A stretch of DNA of 64,000 nucleotides from Chrysophaeum taylorii (taxonomy: Eukaryota; Sar; Pelagophyceae; Pelagomonadales; Pelagomonadaceae). The DNA is taken from NCBI GenBank assembly GCA_029834535.1, contig JAQMWT010000437.1, forward strand, positions 1-64,000. The letters are read 5' to 3'. Position 1 is the stretch's first letter, and each line of letters opens with the position of its first letter. The position numbers and the translations under genes were made by a program. The notes below the pieces were generated by a model. That model did no database searches and was not told where the DNA came from. It saw nothing but the letters and a program-made list of their open reading frames with translations. This document shows positions 20,307-30,981 of the stretch, in pieces.

Positions 20307-21275
20307 TCAGGCTGCGGCTGCTGCAGAAATACGGGCCTCGAGGGCCGCAGAGATCTGGGTCGAGGTGGGTCGGTCCATAGGGGCCGTGCGGAAAACGCGG
20401 CGGAGGGTCGCGTCGAGGCGGAAGATGTGGTAGAAGGGAGACTCGACGGGAATGAGGGGCCGGATCTGGCCGTCCCCGATGTAAATGCCGAGGCGGTCAT
20501 CGTCGGTCATTTTGTAGGGGGCCCAGGGATCCGCATTCCAAGACACAATGCACACAATAACGAGGCCGAGGGACCAGCAGTCCGCGGGCACGGGGTCGTA
20601 AGGAAGTCCGCTCCTCTTGCACCGAATAACCTCGGGAGCAAAAAAACCGGGAGTTCCCCGCGCGCGCAGGCTCGAGGCACCAGAAGACAACAAGACCTGG
20701 GCTTCGCCAAAGTCGCAGATCCGGATCTTCTTCGCAGCGTCCACCAGGACATTCGCCGGCTTGAGATCGCAATGCGCGACGCGACGCGAGTGCATGTACG
20801 CGACGGCGGCGGCCACGTCAACCAAAACGTTCGCGGGAAGTTTCTCGTGGTCAGTCGCGAGAATCTCTTGAAGCGACCTCCCCCCAAACTCCATCACGAG
20901 CAGTCCCGGCGCGAAGTCGATCAACCGAACGATGTGCGCGTGCCGGAGCGTCGCCAACGTCTCGGCTTCTTCGCATCCGCCGCGATGGCGCTTTACCGCG
21001 ACAAGCCTCGTTCCGTCCAGCGACTGGAGCCACACTCTCCCGAACGACCCCGACCCGAGGACTTGTAGAGGCTTCCCGAGCCTCGAGTCCAAATCATCTC
21101 CTGCCGACAGAGAATCCTCGCTCAACGCGGCGCATGCGACAGCCTGGGCAAGCGCAGCCACCTCCTCTCCGTTCGGATCCCACGGCTCCAGCACGCTCGT
21201 CGGGGACGCTGGATCGCTGCTTTTTGCTTCGTCCACCTCACCCCACCAAAGGCAGGACCAGACATCCACCAGCAT
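20307..21275 (-). CDS. Small serine/threonine protein kinase (paralogue 1)
   Basis: 322 residues from the ATG at 21275. The N-terminal ~65 residues contain VAALAQAVACAAL and DSRLGK, a motif pair repeated in the paralogue at 23234-24901. The kinase domain (~70-312) has an intact Gly loop GSGSFG (74-79), VAVK lysine (95), HCDLKPANVLV (HRD arginine replaced by Cys; Asp 170), DFG (188-190) and APE (213-215), so activity is plausible. HCD is typical of kinases not regulated by activation-loop phosphorylation in the usual way. It ends in a short Ala run. Substrate and pathway are unknown. A composite mobile element begins about 210 bp upstream of the start codon. Confidence 0.85.
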   Translation of the reverse strand: MLVDVWSCLWWGEVDEAKSSDPASPTSVLEPWDPNGEEVAALAQAVACAALSEDSLSAGDDLDSRLGKPLQVLGSGSFGRVWLQSLDGTRLVAVKRHRGGCEEAETLATLRHAHIVRLIDFAPGLLVMEFGGRSLQEILATDHEKLPANVLVDVAAAVAYMHSRRVAHCDLKPANVLVDAAKKIRICDFGEAQVLLSSGASSLRARGTPGFFAPEVIRCKRSGLPYDPVPADCWSLGLVIVCIVSWNADPWAPYKMTDDDRLGIYIGDGQIRPLIPVESPFYHIFRLDATLRRVFRTAPMDRPTSTQISAALEARISAAAAA

Positions 21276-21484
21276 CGAGTGTTGTTTGTTTGAGCGTTGG
21301 CTCTCGTCCTTCGGTCTTTCCGCGCGAAAATTTCAAACACATACATACCCGATTTTCACACCTTTTCTCCCGGAACATCTCTTAATTACTATCATCTCAT
21401 TTCCCTTTCAGCTTTTGCTTTCGTCGGAAAAATAACCAACAAACACAGAGGGTTTTTAATTAATTAATTCATTAATTAATCCTA

Positions 21485-21504
21485 ACTACTAATCGACAGA
21501 TGTT

Positions 21505-21535
<31 letters not shown>

Positions 21536-22520
21536 TTGTCCCTCGATTTAGGGTAAGGATCAGGTAGGCGCGAGAGTAAGGATCAGGTAGGCGCGAGAGA
21601 GCCAGACAGTGATCCTCCAAGCCGTCTACGGCGACCTCGCAGACTATTTCCACGAGCCGCGGCGGCTCTTTCAGCGCGCCATTCTCACGCCCCGTCGAAA
21701 CGATGTTGTCGATGCTGACAACGCGCGCATGACCGCGGCCTTTTTTTCCCGAAGACGAGGCGTCGGAGTTCTTTTCGGCTGACTAGGCTGGGTCGGAAGA
21801 CGACGCCTCGCTCTTTATAGTCGAGTTTTCAACTCCCTGACAACCAACGGCATGCTGACTTTGATCGCGAGCTTAAAGTCTTCGCAACCTCGACCCGTCG
21901 CACGGCCACTGCAACGGTACCAGATACATGATCGATCGTGTCGTTGTCACCGAGGCTCCTCCAACCTGTATCCCGTAAGGCCCGCCGACGCCAAACGATC
22001 ACCAAGAGCCAGGGCCAGACGCCCCGCGAGGTCGGCGTCCTCTTTCCCAAGCCCGTCTTCTGCCACGTCCAGCTCTACGTGGCTCTCTGTCGATCGGCAA
22101 CCCCGAGGATATCCTCTTCTGAGTCGACGACTCCACCCTACCCCACACGTGCTGCGCAATACCGATAAGCCCCCTCCCGGCGTCTACACGCGCACGGTAG
22201 GTGAACTTACTGGGACCACGTGAACTTACTGGGGTTTGAGATTGGGACTAGGTGAACTGAGTGACCAGGTGAAACTGGGACCAGGTGTGAACATACTGGG
22301 GTTTTTAGAGTAAAGGGTTTTTAGAGTAAACTCAAAGGTTGGCGGCGCGTGCGGATCAAAGCAGCTTAGATTGGCGGAGGCGAGAGCGACGAGCTCAAAG
22401 GAGTTGGTGTGAGCTGGGTGAACTTACTGGCCAGGTGAACTTATATGAAACTTACTGGGACCAGGTGAACTTACTGGGGTTAGAGATTGGGAGTAGGTGA
22501 ACTTACTGGCCTGCACTTGT
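21485..22520. mobile_element. Composite helicase/RT mobile element, copy B (inverted)
   Basis: It lies in the opposite orientation to copy A: it begins ACTACTAATCGACAGATG plus GTCT repeats, has the CCCTCGATTTAGGGTAAGG junction, a plus-strand helicase remnant, and ends in AGGTGAACTTACTGG iterons with GGCCTGCACTTGT at 22520. The RT part has been lost except for the tail repeats. Confidence 0.7.
21600..22170 (+). pseudogene. PIF1/Helitron-type helicase C-terminal remnant, copy B
   Basis: Plus-strand frames carry the same helicase text as copy A (a [18 protein letters not shown] stretch followed by [14 protein letters not shown]), split between two frames. Early helicase motifs are missing. Confidence 0.65.
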
Positions 22521-22544
22521 TAGTGCCTAAGTAAGGGTGCTTGG

Positions 22545-22645
22545 AGGTTTTGGTGCGTTGTGTGGGGGGCATCAAGGATAAGCCTCAAGGGCCTAGATGG
22601 GTATGCGGGGCCTAGTCGGGGTCATCGCCGAGAGAGACCGCGGCG
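22545..22645 (-). mobile_element. Retroposon 3'-UTR fragment
   Basis: GGCCTAGTCGGGGTCATCGC and GTGGGGGGCATCAAGG are reverse-complement matches to the RT element's stop-codon region and 3' UTR (about 7975-8075), with an internal divergent stretch. It abuts composite copy B. Confidence 0.55.
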
Positions 22646-22649
22646 TAGG

Positions 22650-23233
22650 GAGGACGGAGGTCGAGGTTCGTCTGCGCGAATTCGATAGTGGCATCAGCTG
22701 GTGGAAGAGGAGCACCTAGTCACGCTGCTCCACCAACCAAATCAGCTTCTACTCCCGCGGTCGAATGATGCTCCTTTTCGACCCCTCTTCACGACGATCG
22801 GCTGGCTGGTCAAAAAATTGCTCGCCCTTCACGATCATGCGGGCGGTCACCTACCTCATCCGCTCGTTCCCCGTCTTCTTCTTCGGGTTCGGAACTCGGC
22901 GATGGGCGCGGCGGGTGGTCTTCCGCCTCGCGGACGGTTTGTCTCGTCATCCCGAGCCGCGTGGCGGTCCGCCGTCGCTCGCCAACAAGGCGCGAGCCAT
23001 GACGCTCGGACGTGCAACTTCTAGTTTCATCGCTACAGATACGAAATACGTTTTCTTCTTCTTCTTCTTCTTTCTTGTACCTAAAGAGAAAATACGGAAT
23101 AACACCTTCCCGTTTTTGAGATCCGTTGAGTATCCAACATACGGAAAAACTGAGCTGGCGACGACGGTTTCGCCAACACGCATTATTATTAATCACCCGA
23201 AATCTTTGGGTCAACACCTTCTCTTCGAGAGGG
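22650..23233. other. Intergenic stretch without supported gene
   Basis: Frames of about 100-160 codons exist on both strands but none shows a recognised motif, and they include a TTC run at 23053-23075. GGGCTAGTTTTTCAACCAAA at 23231-23250 resembles GGACTAGTTTTTTTTCAACC at 18254-18280, suggesting remnants of the same repeat family. Confidence 0.4.
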
Positions 23234-24901
23234 CTAGTTTTTCAACCAAAAACTAACTTCAGACCTCTCGCGAGCATGGGAGCCAGGCCGGACCGACAGG
23301 TGCCAGTCCGGAATCACGGGCCTGTAGACGAGGAGCGCCGAAAGGTCGGTCGGCGGAGAGTGACCATCAAGCTTGTCGCCATGCGACGATAACAATACCC
23401 TAACTCCTTTCAGGGCAACGGCAATTTGGGCCGACGTGGGTCGGTGCAGAGGGTCCATGCTGAAGAGGTGGCAAAAGGGCGCCTCGAGAGAGGTGAACAT
23501 GTCGTAAAACGGCGAGTCGGTGGGAAGCAAAGGTCTGATTTGGCCGTCCCCGATGTACGTGTCGAGCCTGTCGTCGTCGTCGTCGTCGTCGTCCATTTGG
23601 AAAGGTGCCCAGGGATCGGGGTTAAAGGTGACGATGCACACGAACACCAGGCCGAGCGACCAGCAGTCGGCGGGTCTGGGGTCGTAGGGGGTTCCGTTCC
23701 GTCTGCAGCGGATCACCTCCGGCGCCCAAAACCCAGGGCCCCCCCTCGCTTCTTTGTTCAATCTGCCGAACTGGGCTTCGCCGAGGTCGCAGATCCGGAC
23801 GTGTTTCTGGGAGTCGACCAGGATGTTGCCGGGCTTAAGATCGCAGTGAGCGATGCGATTCGAATGCATATAACTAAGTGCCGACGCGAGATCCTCCAAT
23901 ACCGACACGGGCAGTTCCTCGCCGGTCAAGAGAACATCGTGCAGCGAGCGCCCGCCGAATTCCATGACGAGAATGCCCGGCGCAAAATCGACCAATCGAA
24001 CAATGTGCGGGTGTTTCAGCATCAGCAACGTCATCGCCTCCTCGCATTCGCCACGATGGCGCTTCACAGCGACGAGCATCTTGCGATCGAACGACTCGAG
24101 CGAAACCGTGCCGAACGTGCCGGACCCGAGAAGCTGCTGCGTCTTGCCTAGGCGAGCGTCGATGAACGTCACCGGCGCCGTCTCTTCGCGCGCGACACGC
24201 ATCGTCGGCGAACCCATTGGCGGCGGCGTCGGCGGCCCGAGCGCGGCGCGCGCGACGGCGCGGGCAAGAGCGGCGACTTGGGATTCTTCTCTTGGCGCGG
24301 GAGCGTTTCCTTCGGACTCGCCAAGGCGTGAGTCCAGTTCCGTGTGCGGCGCGACGCGCACCGTCGGCGAACCCATCGGAGGCGGCGGCTCCAGCGCGGC
24401 GCGCGCGACGGCGTTGACGAGAAAGGCGAATTCGGCTTCTTCTTCCTCGGGCGTAGGGGGTGCTTCGTAGGGCTCGACGAACCACTCCTCTGCTTCTTCT
24501 TCTTCTTCTTCTTGGGGCATAGGTGGGGCTTCGTAGGGCTCAACGACCCGCTCTTCTTCTTCGTCGTCTTCTTCATCATCATCGAGAGCCGGGACTTCTC
24601 CTTCGCGCGCTGCGGATTCGGGCTCGTTCACCCATTGCTCGAGCTGCTCGACGACGCTCGTTGGCGACGGCGGCTTGCAGCGAGCTTCGTCTTCGATCGC
24701 GATTGCGAGCAGAGTCTTCGTCGTCGTCTGCGGCAGCGCGAGCGTCGTCGACAGCCGCGCGTCCGACGTCAGCGACGCGTCGATCGTTTCCTTCGGCGCG
24801 ACCGTCGGCAGCACGGGTGTCTCCTCGTCTTCCTCGATATCCGCCCACAGGCACGAGCACAGCGTCTGCTCAAGCATCGCATCAAGCATCATCATCATCA
24901 T
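23234..24901 (-). CDS. Serine/threonine protein kinase (paralogue 2) with LINE-derived tail
   Basis: 555 residues from the ATG at 24901. The long N-terminus has duplicated acidic units containing VEPYEAPP (~120-150) and two units of the NAVARAAL/ARAVARAAL plus SRLG/ARLGK motif (~162-195 and ~209-252), which occurs once in the kinase at 20307-21275. The kinase domain (~255-500) has GSGTFG, VAVK (Lys 280), HCDLKPGNILV (Asp 354), DLG in place of DFG (372-374; Asp retained) and APE. It contains an eight-Asp run not present in the paralogue. The last ~24 residues (23254-23323) are encoded by antisense sequence of a LINE 3' end, so the original stop has been lost or moved. Activity is plausible; targets are unknown. 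Confidence 0.85.
   Translation of the reverse strand: MMMMMLDAMLEQTLCSCLWADIEEDEETPVLPTVAPKETIDASLTSDARLSTTLALPQTTTKTLLAIAIEDEARCKPPSPTSVVEQLEQWVNEPESAAREGEVPALDDDEEDDEEEERVVEPYEAPPMPQEEEEEEAEEWFVEPYEAPPTPEEEEAEFAFLVNAVARAALEPPPPMGSPTVRVAPHTELDSRLGESEGNAPAPREESQVAALARAVARAALGPPTPPPMGSPTMRVAREETAPVTFIDARLGKTQQLLGSGTFGTVSLESFDRKMLVAVKRHRGECEEAMTLLMLKHPHIVRLVDFAPGILVMEFGGRSLHDVLLTGEELPVSVLEDLASALSYMHSNRIAHCDLKPGNILVDSQKHVRICDLGEAQFGRLNKEARGGPGFWAPEVIRCRRNGTPYDPRPADCWSLGLVFVCIVTFNPDPWAPFQMDDDDDDDDRLDTYIGDGQIRPLLPTDSPFYDMFTSLEAPFCHLFSMDPLHRPTSAQIAVALKGVRVLLSSHGDKLDGHSPPTDLSALLVYRPVIPDWHLSVRPGSHARERSEVSFWLKN
23254..23325 (-). mobile_element. LINE 3'-end fragment inside kinase 2 coding region
   Basis: CATGGGAGCCAGGCCGGACC and neighbouring bases match the LINE end at 54964-55020 (CATGGGAGCCAGGCTGGGCC), including the preceding CTAACTTC(A/G)GACCTC. 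It lies antisense to plus and in frame with the kinase. Confidence 0.65.
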
Positions 24902-24909
24902 ATCCTTGA

Positions 24910-25960
24910 CGAACGTCTTGTGTTGTTGTTGTTGATGTGTCTTTTTTTGCCTTTTTTTTCGGAGCGGTATTCAAACATACATACCAAATAATAAAAAGGT
25001 ATCACAGTTTCTTCTTATAAGTCCCTTGTATTCCGGAACAGATTTGCCATTATTCCTTGTACAAGCCCAAATAAAACAAGACTTGCTATGGCTAACCCGC
25101 ATATTGAACGCTTTCGCGCTCAGCGATGGATGGCGCCTTGCGTCGAGCGAGCGAATCCACCCGAGCACATCGGGAAGCGCCGCCGCGGCAGTCACCTAGC
25201 CGCGGATACGCCACCACGTCCTTCTGAGCTCCCACGCTCGCAGACCCCGTCGGCTCGCTGCCCGCGCCGCACGGCTTTACTTTTGCTTGTCGAATGTAGA
25301 GGCGGTCGGTGCGTTCCACCAATCAAATCGAGGGTTCCATCCCGACACACGGCAGGACTCAAAACTTGCCACCCGAGGACATGATCGTCGGCAGGTCATA
25401 CGCTACTCGTTTCAACACTTGCTGTCGAGTGCTACGGTCTCGAGCCTTGGCTTCTTCGCGGTTTGGAAGCCGCTCGAGATAGATGATGTGCGCGTCATAT
25501 ACGCTGGCTATTCGTCTCCAGCATGCGAGAGCCTCGTGGCATTCCGGGCGTGCTTCTCGACGCCAACGGTCGCACCCCGAATCTGGCGGCGACTCCGCCA
25601 AAGCTTTCTTCTCAGGTTGCCTCTCCTCCCGCTCTTCGCGTCGGCGTTCGCTGTCGTCCGACCCACCGCCCTGTCCAATGAGTCCAGATGTCACTTGGCA
25701 GAAAATTTTTTTCGTGCGCGAGAATTGTTTACTGCTCAGGGACAGTCGCTCGAACAACCACACACCACAAACTTGTGAATGAATCAGCCGCGCTCGCACG
25801 GGCGAAGGCAGCGTTGCTACGCTCTTCCGGTTTGGCAAAAAGATATAGGCTGCGACGTGCAGACATGCGCGTTCTAATCGTCCCTCAAGCCGTTGAATAA
25901 TGACCTCTATAGTTGCTACCCGCGCAGTAACGCACGCGAAAAGCAGCGCCATGCTCACGA
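24910..25960. other. Stretch without supported gene
   Basis: The part nearest the kinase start is AT-rich and probably holds its promoter. From about 25090 the sequence is GC-moderate, with frames up to 217 codons on minus and 163 on plus that overlap each other and show no motif. It appears decayed. Confidence 0.4.
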
Positions 25961-25965
25961 TTGAT

Positions 25966-26260
25966 GATGGTGAGCGCGAGCGAAAAAGATAGGCGCGATG
26001 ATGACGAACCAAGGTGCTTTGAGATGGGCGGCGGCGAGCGGCTCGGGGATGGGCGTGGTCACGGAGATTTGCGTGAAGGATGTCGTTGTCGCGAGCTCTT
26101 GTGTCGCCAGGGCAGAGATAGTCGGTTAGACGCCCGAATGCCCGCGCGCGTGCTGCCGGTCGCCGCTCTGCTCGACGCAGAGACGACGCCGATTCTCGAC
26201 GAAGGATGAAGACCTGTCTCGACGGATAATACCAGCCTCTGCTGCTGCTGCTGCGCGAGT
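25966..26260 (-). pseudogene. Tail fragment of a surface-protein paralogue
   Basis: On the minus strand one frame reads ALATQELATTTSFTQISVT, then PEPLAAAHLKAPWFVIIAP and a stop near 25966. This matches the C-terminus of the protein at 29527-30924 (AATEELATVTSFTQTSAPT and PLDAAVALEAPWFALAAV). Further upstream the similarity continues only at DNA level and in a shifted frame. It is a truncated, frame-broken duplicate about 3.5 kb from its relative. Confidence 0.6.
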
Positions 26261-26279
26261 GGTGGTGGTGAATGGCGTT

Positions 26280-28960
26280 TTACTGCTTCTGAGATGAATT
26301 GGCACTCTCATGAGTCGTTCGATCTTCTGTTGGGCGCTTGGCGATGGCGGCGCGCGAACCTATAGGAACGAACGAACTTCTATGCACGTCGGGGATCAGC
26401 CTAGAGACGCTCCCGACGCGGCGGATCCGCCTGGGAAGCGCTTGCTTGAAGCCGAAAGGCGTGAGAGACGCATAGATCTGGTTGATGGAGAGTGCGTCTG
26501 TCGCGTGGCCAAGCTTGAACGACGTTTGGGAGGGAGAGCCGCTGGACGACGTGGGGCGCGACACGAAATCACGGCAGCATCGAGTTTCATGTTAGCTCAC
26601 CCTCTCGTAGGCGAGACTTCGCACCCGCGAAGCGTCGTAAAGGTGGTCCGGTGCAAACTATCCTGGCATGCGCTGACAAATGCATCTCAAGACGCGGATT
26701 CGGCCGGACGTTTAGATCTGCGTCGCTCGAGACTGACTATTCGAGCGGTCAAAGAAGAGTGGACGAGAGAGGTCGGGGGTGGTTCAGAAGATGAGTTTCA
26801 ACCCCGGGACGGGGACTGTGACGCTCGCCGTCGAGTCGTTGTCGATAAGGTGGTGGATACTGTTGGCCTCGCATACCGGCGTTCGCAAAAGCGCCGAGAA
26901 AGAAGACACAGACTATGGTCCCGCGGCACGCGAAGAGGCGCGCGGAACAACCCGCGACGACCGCTTCAACCTCGACCAACCAACAGCGCCCATCCCGTAC
27001 TTGCCATCATCTCAGCAGGTAGCACAGAAGAAGGACAAGATCATCGACAGTCTCGTCGAGGTGGCCAATGGACGCAGCAGCGGCGCGCTGTTGTTGCCGA
27101 GCACGAGACAGAGATGTCCCACGCCATCGCGGCCGAGGAGGCCTTGGCTACGGAGACGGAGGATGAGCGACTCCGGGTCTTGATCGAGCGCCACGATGCC
27201 GCGAGGGAGAAGCAGTGCGACGCGGCGAAACTGCAACCCGCGATGGACAAGTTAGAGGCGGCGAAGGTAGGTGCCGCGGCGGTGGCGGCCGACACGACAG
27301 AACAAACAAAGGAGTTGTGCGAAAGCAGTGTGACTCTGCCGACTACTGCGACGCTGCTGTTAATCGCAACGCGAAGCGAATGACGCTCAAACTTGACACT
27401 ACCAATTGCCGCCGCCGCCTCGAGGCCCACGACGAGTAAATCGAGCGGCTCCGAGAGCGCGCGTCGAGGAGCTCGAGGAGGAAAGTGCAGCAGGCTAAGC
27501 TTTTCATCGCGCTCACCGCAGCAAATGAGGTCATTTGCGCCTTACTAGGCCGGGGCGTCATCCAAGACACCCTTCCGCCTCCACGACCTCGGCGACTGGT
27601 CTTCATATCCTCGAAATGGCTCGAATCAACGAGCCCTCGTTATTCTGGACACGACTCGCAGATCGTGGCGACAGCGGAGCGCACAGCCGTTCGACGTGTC
27701 CGTGGAGGCCCACGCCAAGTTTCTCGCTCGGCGGGCGGCCTGGATCAGGCTGCCTGTCGGACGAAGAGCTCCGACGTCGCGGCCGCGAGTGCGAGGCTCT
27801 ACGACGTCCGCCTCGACGTGGTCTAGAATCCGAAAACCAAGACCGTGCTCCTAGAGGTAATCGCAGCCCGGGGCCGGGACCGCATCCGCACCTTCGAGAG
27901 CAGCCAGGCCATGCGCTACGTCGACGACGGCGACCTCGCCGCGGCCGACAAGACACGAGAGCTCGCGTCGTGTCGCTTTTGTTGGGGGTAGAGAGCGAGT
28001 TCAGAGCTCCCTCCATAACTACTTTGCCGGTATGTTCTCCAACACGCATGTCGAAAAAGCGTCGTCTCGTGACAGCGTCTTCGATCGCGGCGCCGATACT
28101 TATTAGGCCGTGAAGCGTCAGAAGAGTGTGTTGTCCGACACCGAGGCCAGCGACGCGACGGCGAAGAACGAAGAGAGAAGGTCACGTCGGATGCAGGCTG
28201 GCCGTCATCGAAGCAGCTCGTATCGGCCGCGCGCGGTATACGTGGCGGAGGCCGATGCGCGTCGTCGTCGGAAAGCCAACGGTATCGACCACCACCGGGC
28301 CGATGACACGCCAAGGCCGTCGAAAAGGTGCTCGAGCGGCAGATCGCCGACTAAGGCTCGAGGATGCCACGCACGTCAAACCCCTCGTCGACCAGGCCGC
28401 GCTCGCGCCTGGCAACAAAACGAAGACATCGACCGTCAACGCTCGCCTCAACAATTTCTCCCTCGAGCAGTTGCCCAGTTATGTGGTGCGGACGACGAAC
28501 GGTAGAGCATCGGCGCGGCGGACCTCAAGCCCGAGTCCCCCGACGCATCCACGCAGGACGCGACCATCGGCCGACACCGCCGAGAGCGTGGGCACCTGAA
28601 GCACATTTACGACGTGATTAGGTCGGAGCGCTGCGAGGTTTTGACCGAGGCGATTGTGCCCCGGGACGGCAACTGCCAATCCTGGGTACCGCGACGGCGC
28701 CTCGACCTCTCGAGTCTCGACGGCTCGCGAGCGACGAGGAGCGCCGCGCCGACGAGCGACGAAGAAGCGGAGGCAACGACCGAATCGTCGCTCACAACTT
28801 CCGATGACGCGTTGGTTGGTACGAGGTTCGAGGTGCTCCGGGAGTTGGCTGCCCGGCTCGACGGTAAAGGCTAAAGACGGTCGCCGAATTGAAAGTTGGG
28901 CTGGTTTGAATATTTTTTCAAGGACGGCTTCGCTGGATGGCTCCTCAAAGCGGTTCGTCC
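26280..28960 (+). pseudogene. Decayed coiled-coil protein gene or element, unassigned
   Basis: The plus strand shows protein-like text in successive shifted frames: coiled-coil EEALATETEDERLRVLIE and LQPAMDKLEAAKVGAAAVA near 27120-27300, FIALTAANEVICALL near 27500, HNYFAGMFSNTHVEKASSRD near 28015-28060, and LTEAIVPRDGNCQSWVP near 28640-28690. The last resembles the DGNC motif of OTU-type cysteine proteases, but no His partner could be placed. Stops and shifts interrupt all frames. The stretch could be a host pseudogene or a dead element; I cannot name the family. Confidence 0.3.
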
Positions 28961-29526
28961 AATGTTCTTTGAAGGTACCCAGCTCCTGGCGCTTTAAAAG
29001 TCGGCGGACAATGAATACGATGATAAGGGGGACGACGAGGGCGAGGAGAACAAGGACGAGGGACTCAAAGGTTTATGAATGGATGGATGGATCGACGAGG
29101 CGGCGATCGCGCCGCGGACTTGCCTCACCAGTCCAATTGGTCCAAGTTCGACGCGAGCGACGTCACGTTGACCCCCCGTAAACCCTGGGCGCGCGGGTCC
29201 TTCAAAAAAGAATCCTATTTTTCCTCGGGATTTTCGGCCCCGGCTCTCTATCATCCGACCCCCTATTTTATGGTGGTTGCTGCAACTTATACCCATGCAA
29301 TAATAATAATAATAATAATAAACGTCGTTTCAGGCAACAACAACAACAACAACGACGACGAGTTGCGCGCGTGGTTTGTTTGTTTCTTCTGGGGAGCGCC
29401 ATTATTATTGATCGATCGAATACAAGTAGAATACAAGTAGAATAGAAAAGATGGGCGGCGGCGGCTTTGCGACGACGACACCACCAAACGGGAGGGCGTC
29501 CTTGCAAAGATGGAAAAAGTCGTAGG

Positions 29527-30610
29527 TCAGAAAAAGAAGGGAGAGGCGCAGACGGCGGCCAAGGCGAACCAAGGCGCCTCGAGGGCGACGGCAGCGTCGA
29601 GAGGCTCGGCGGTGGGCGTGATCGTGGGAGCGGAGGTTTGCGTGAAGGAGGTGACAGTCGCAAGCTCTTCCGTCGCTGCGGACGAAAAGGTCGAGGAGAC
29701 GCCCGCAGCCGAAGCCGCCGCTTGGAGCTGGGCGTCGACGTCGTCGGTCGTCGTGCTGCTCATCGTAGAGACGATGTCGGTTGCTTGGCTGGGGTTAACT
29801 TGAATGTAGTAGTCGACGACGATGTCCGAGGTGTCCTCGAGGAGGCGCCGGCGGGACGTAGAGGCGGAGATTTCGACGGTGACGACGTCTTCCTCGACGT
29901 CGGCGAGATTCGCGACCGTCGTCACGAAGACTGATTCTTGGGCCATCGCTTCGGCGTAGCTGATGCCAGAAAAAGTCATCGATGACGTCACGACCGTCGC
30001 CTGCGTCGGTTGCGGGGTCGGCGCCGCGTCGTCGTTTTCGTAGGCGTACGAAAACATGGCACCGCCTCCCTTGGTGCCGCCCCCTCCCTTAGTCCCGCCG
30101 CCGCCTCCCTCGTCGCCGCGTTCGTCGTCGTCGTCGTCGTCCCAGGCGTCGCTGCAAATGTTCGAAGTGAAAGCGTCGAGGAAGTCGTCGCGGACGACGA
30201 CGTCGTAGGAATAGGAGGATGTCTTGCAGTAACACGAGTCGTGGCAACAGCATTGTCCTCCTGCCTTGTTCAAATCGACGGCGACGACGGCGACCGAGCC
30301 GTAGGTTTGCGCGCAGTCGTCGAGGCAAGCTGAGGTGTTGGTGTAGTTGCCCACGATGCACGAGTCCATTCGGGAGTAGCATTTGCCCATCGAATCATCG
30401 ACGCTCGTGTAGTTGTAGTCGACGAATACGGTCGGGGCTGGCGTCGAAGTCGGCGACGCGGTGGGACAGTAGAGGGAACAATTCGTGTACCAGCTGAAGT
30501 AGCACTCGAGATAGGAGGTCCATTCGGGGACGCAGTCGGCGCACGTATCCTGGGTGACGTTGGCGCAGATGGGTTCAATGCCGTATTCCTGGTAAATCTC
30601 GCACGTCATT

Positions 30611-30644
<34 letters not shown>

Positions 30645-30924
30645 AGTCGTCGTCGTAGCCGAACCAGCACGCCGGGCTTGTCACGAAGCAGGTGTAGTAG
30701 TCGATCAAGGACGACATGCAGATCTCCGGGAAGACGTCATCGTAGCTATAGCTATAGCTATAGCTGGCGTCGTGCGAGAGACGTCTGTTGTGTGGTGGTT
30801 TTTGCTGGTGCTTGAGGAGGTCGTCCCGGATCCGATGTTTGAGGCGCTTTTGCCAATTTGAAGAAGAAGGAGACTTGCGCGCCGCGGCGACCACCACCAT
30901 CACGAGGGCGACGAGCCTCGCCAT
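29527..30924 (-). CDS. Secreted/surface Cys-rich Asp-rich protein
   Basis: 465 residues from the ATG at 30924. The N-terminus is hydrophobic (MARLVALVMVVVAAARK) and signal-peptide-like. A first Cys-rich region (~68-165) includes a ten-Asp run; a second (~185-235) has QCCCHDSCYCKTS; a Gly/Lys linker repeats GGGGTKGGGG; then a domain (~310-400) contains MTFSGISYAEAMAQ, VFVTTVANLADVEEDVVTV and STSRRRLLE, a style I associate with large repeat families of surface proteins in stramenopile algae. The C-terminus is hydrophobic (APWFALAAVCASPFFF) and could be a GPI-anchor signal. Function is unknown; cell-surface location is inferred. A decayed relative lies at 25966-26260. Confidence 0.75.
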
Positions 30925-30981
30925 GCCGCGTAACGCTTCTCGTCGTTACACGTCGAAATATCTAAGGATTATTATTATTTA

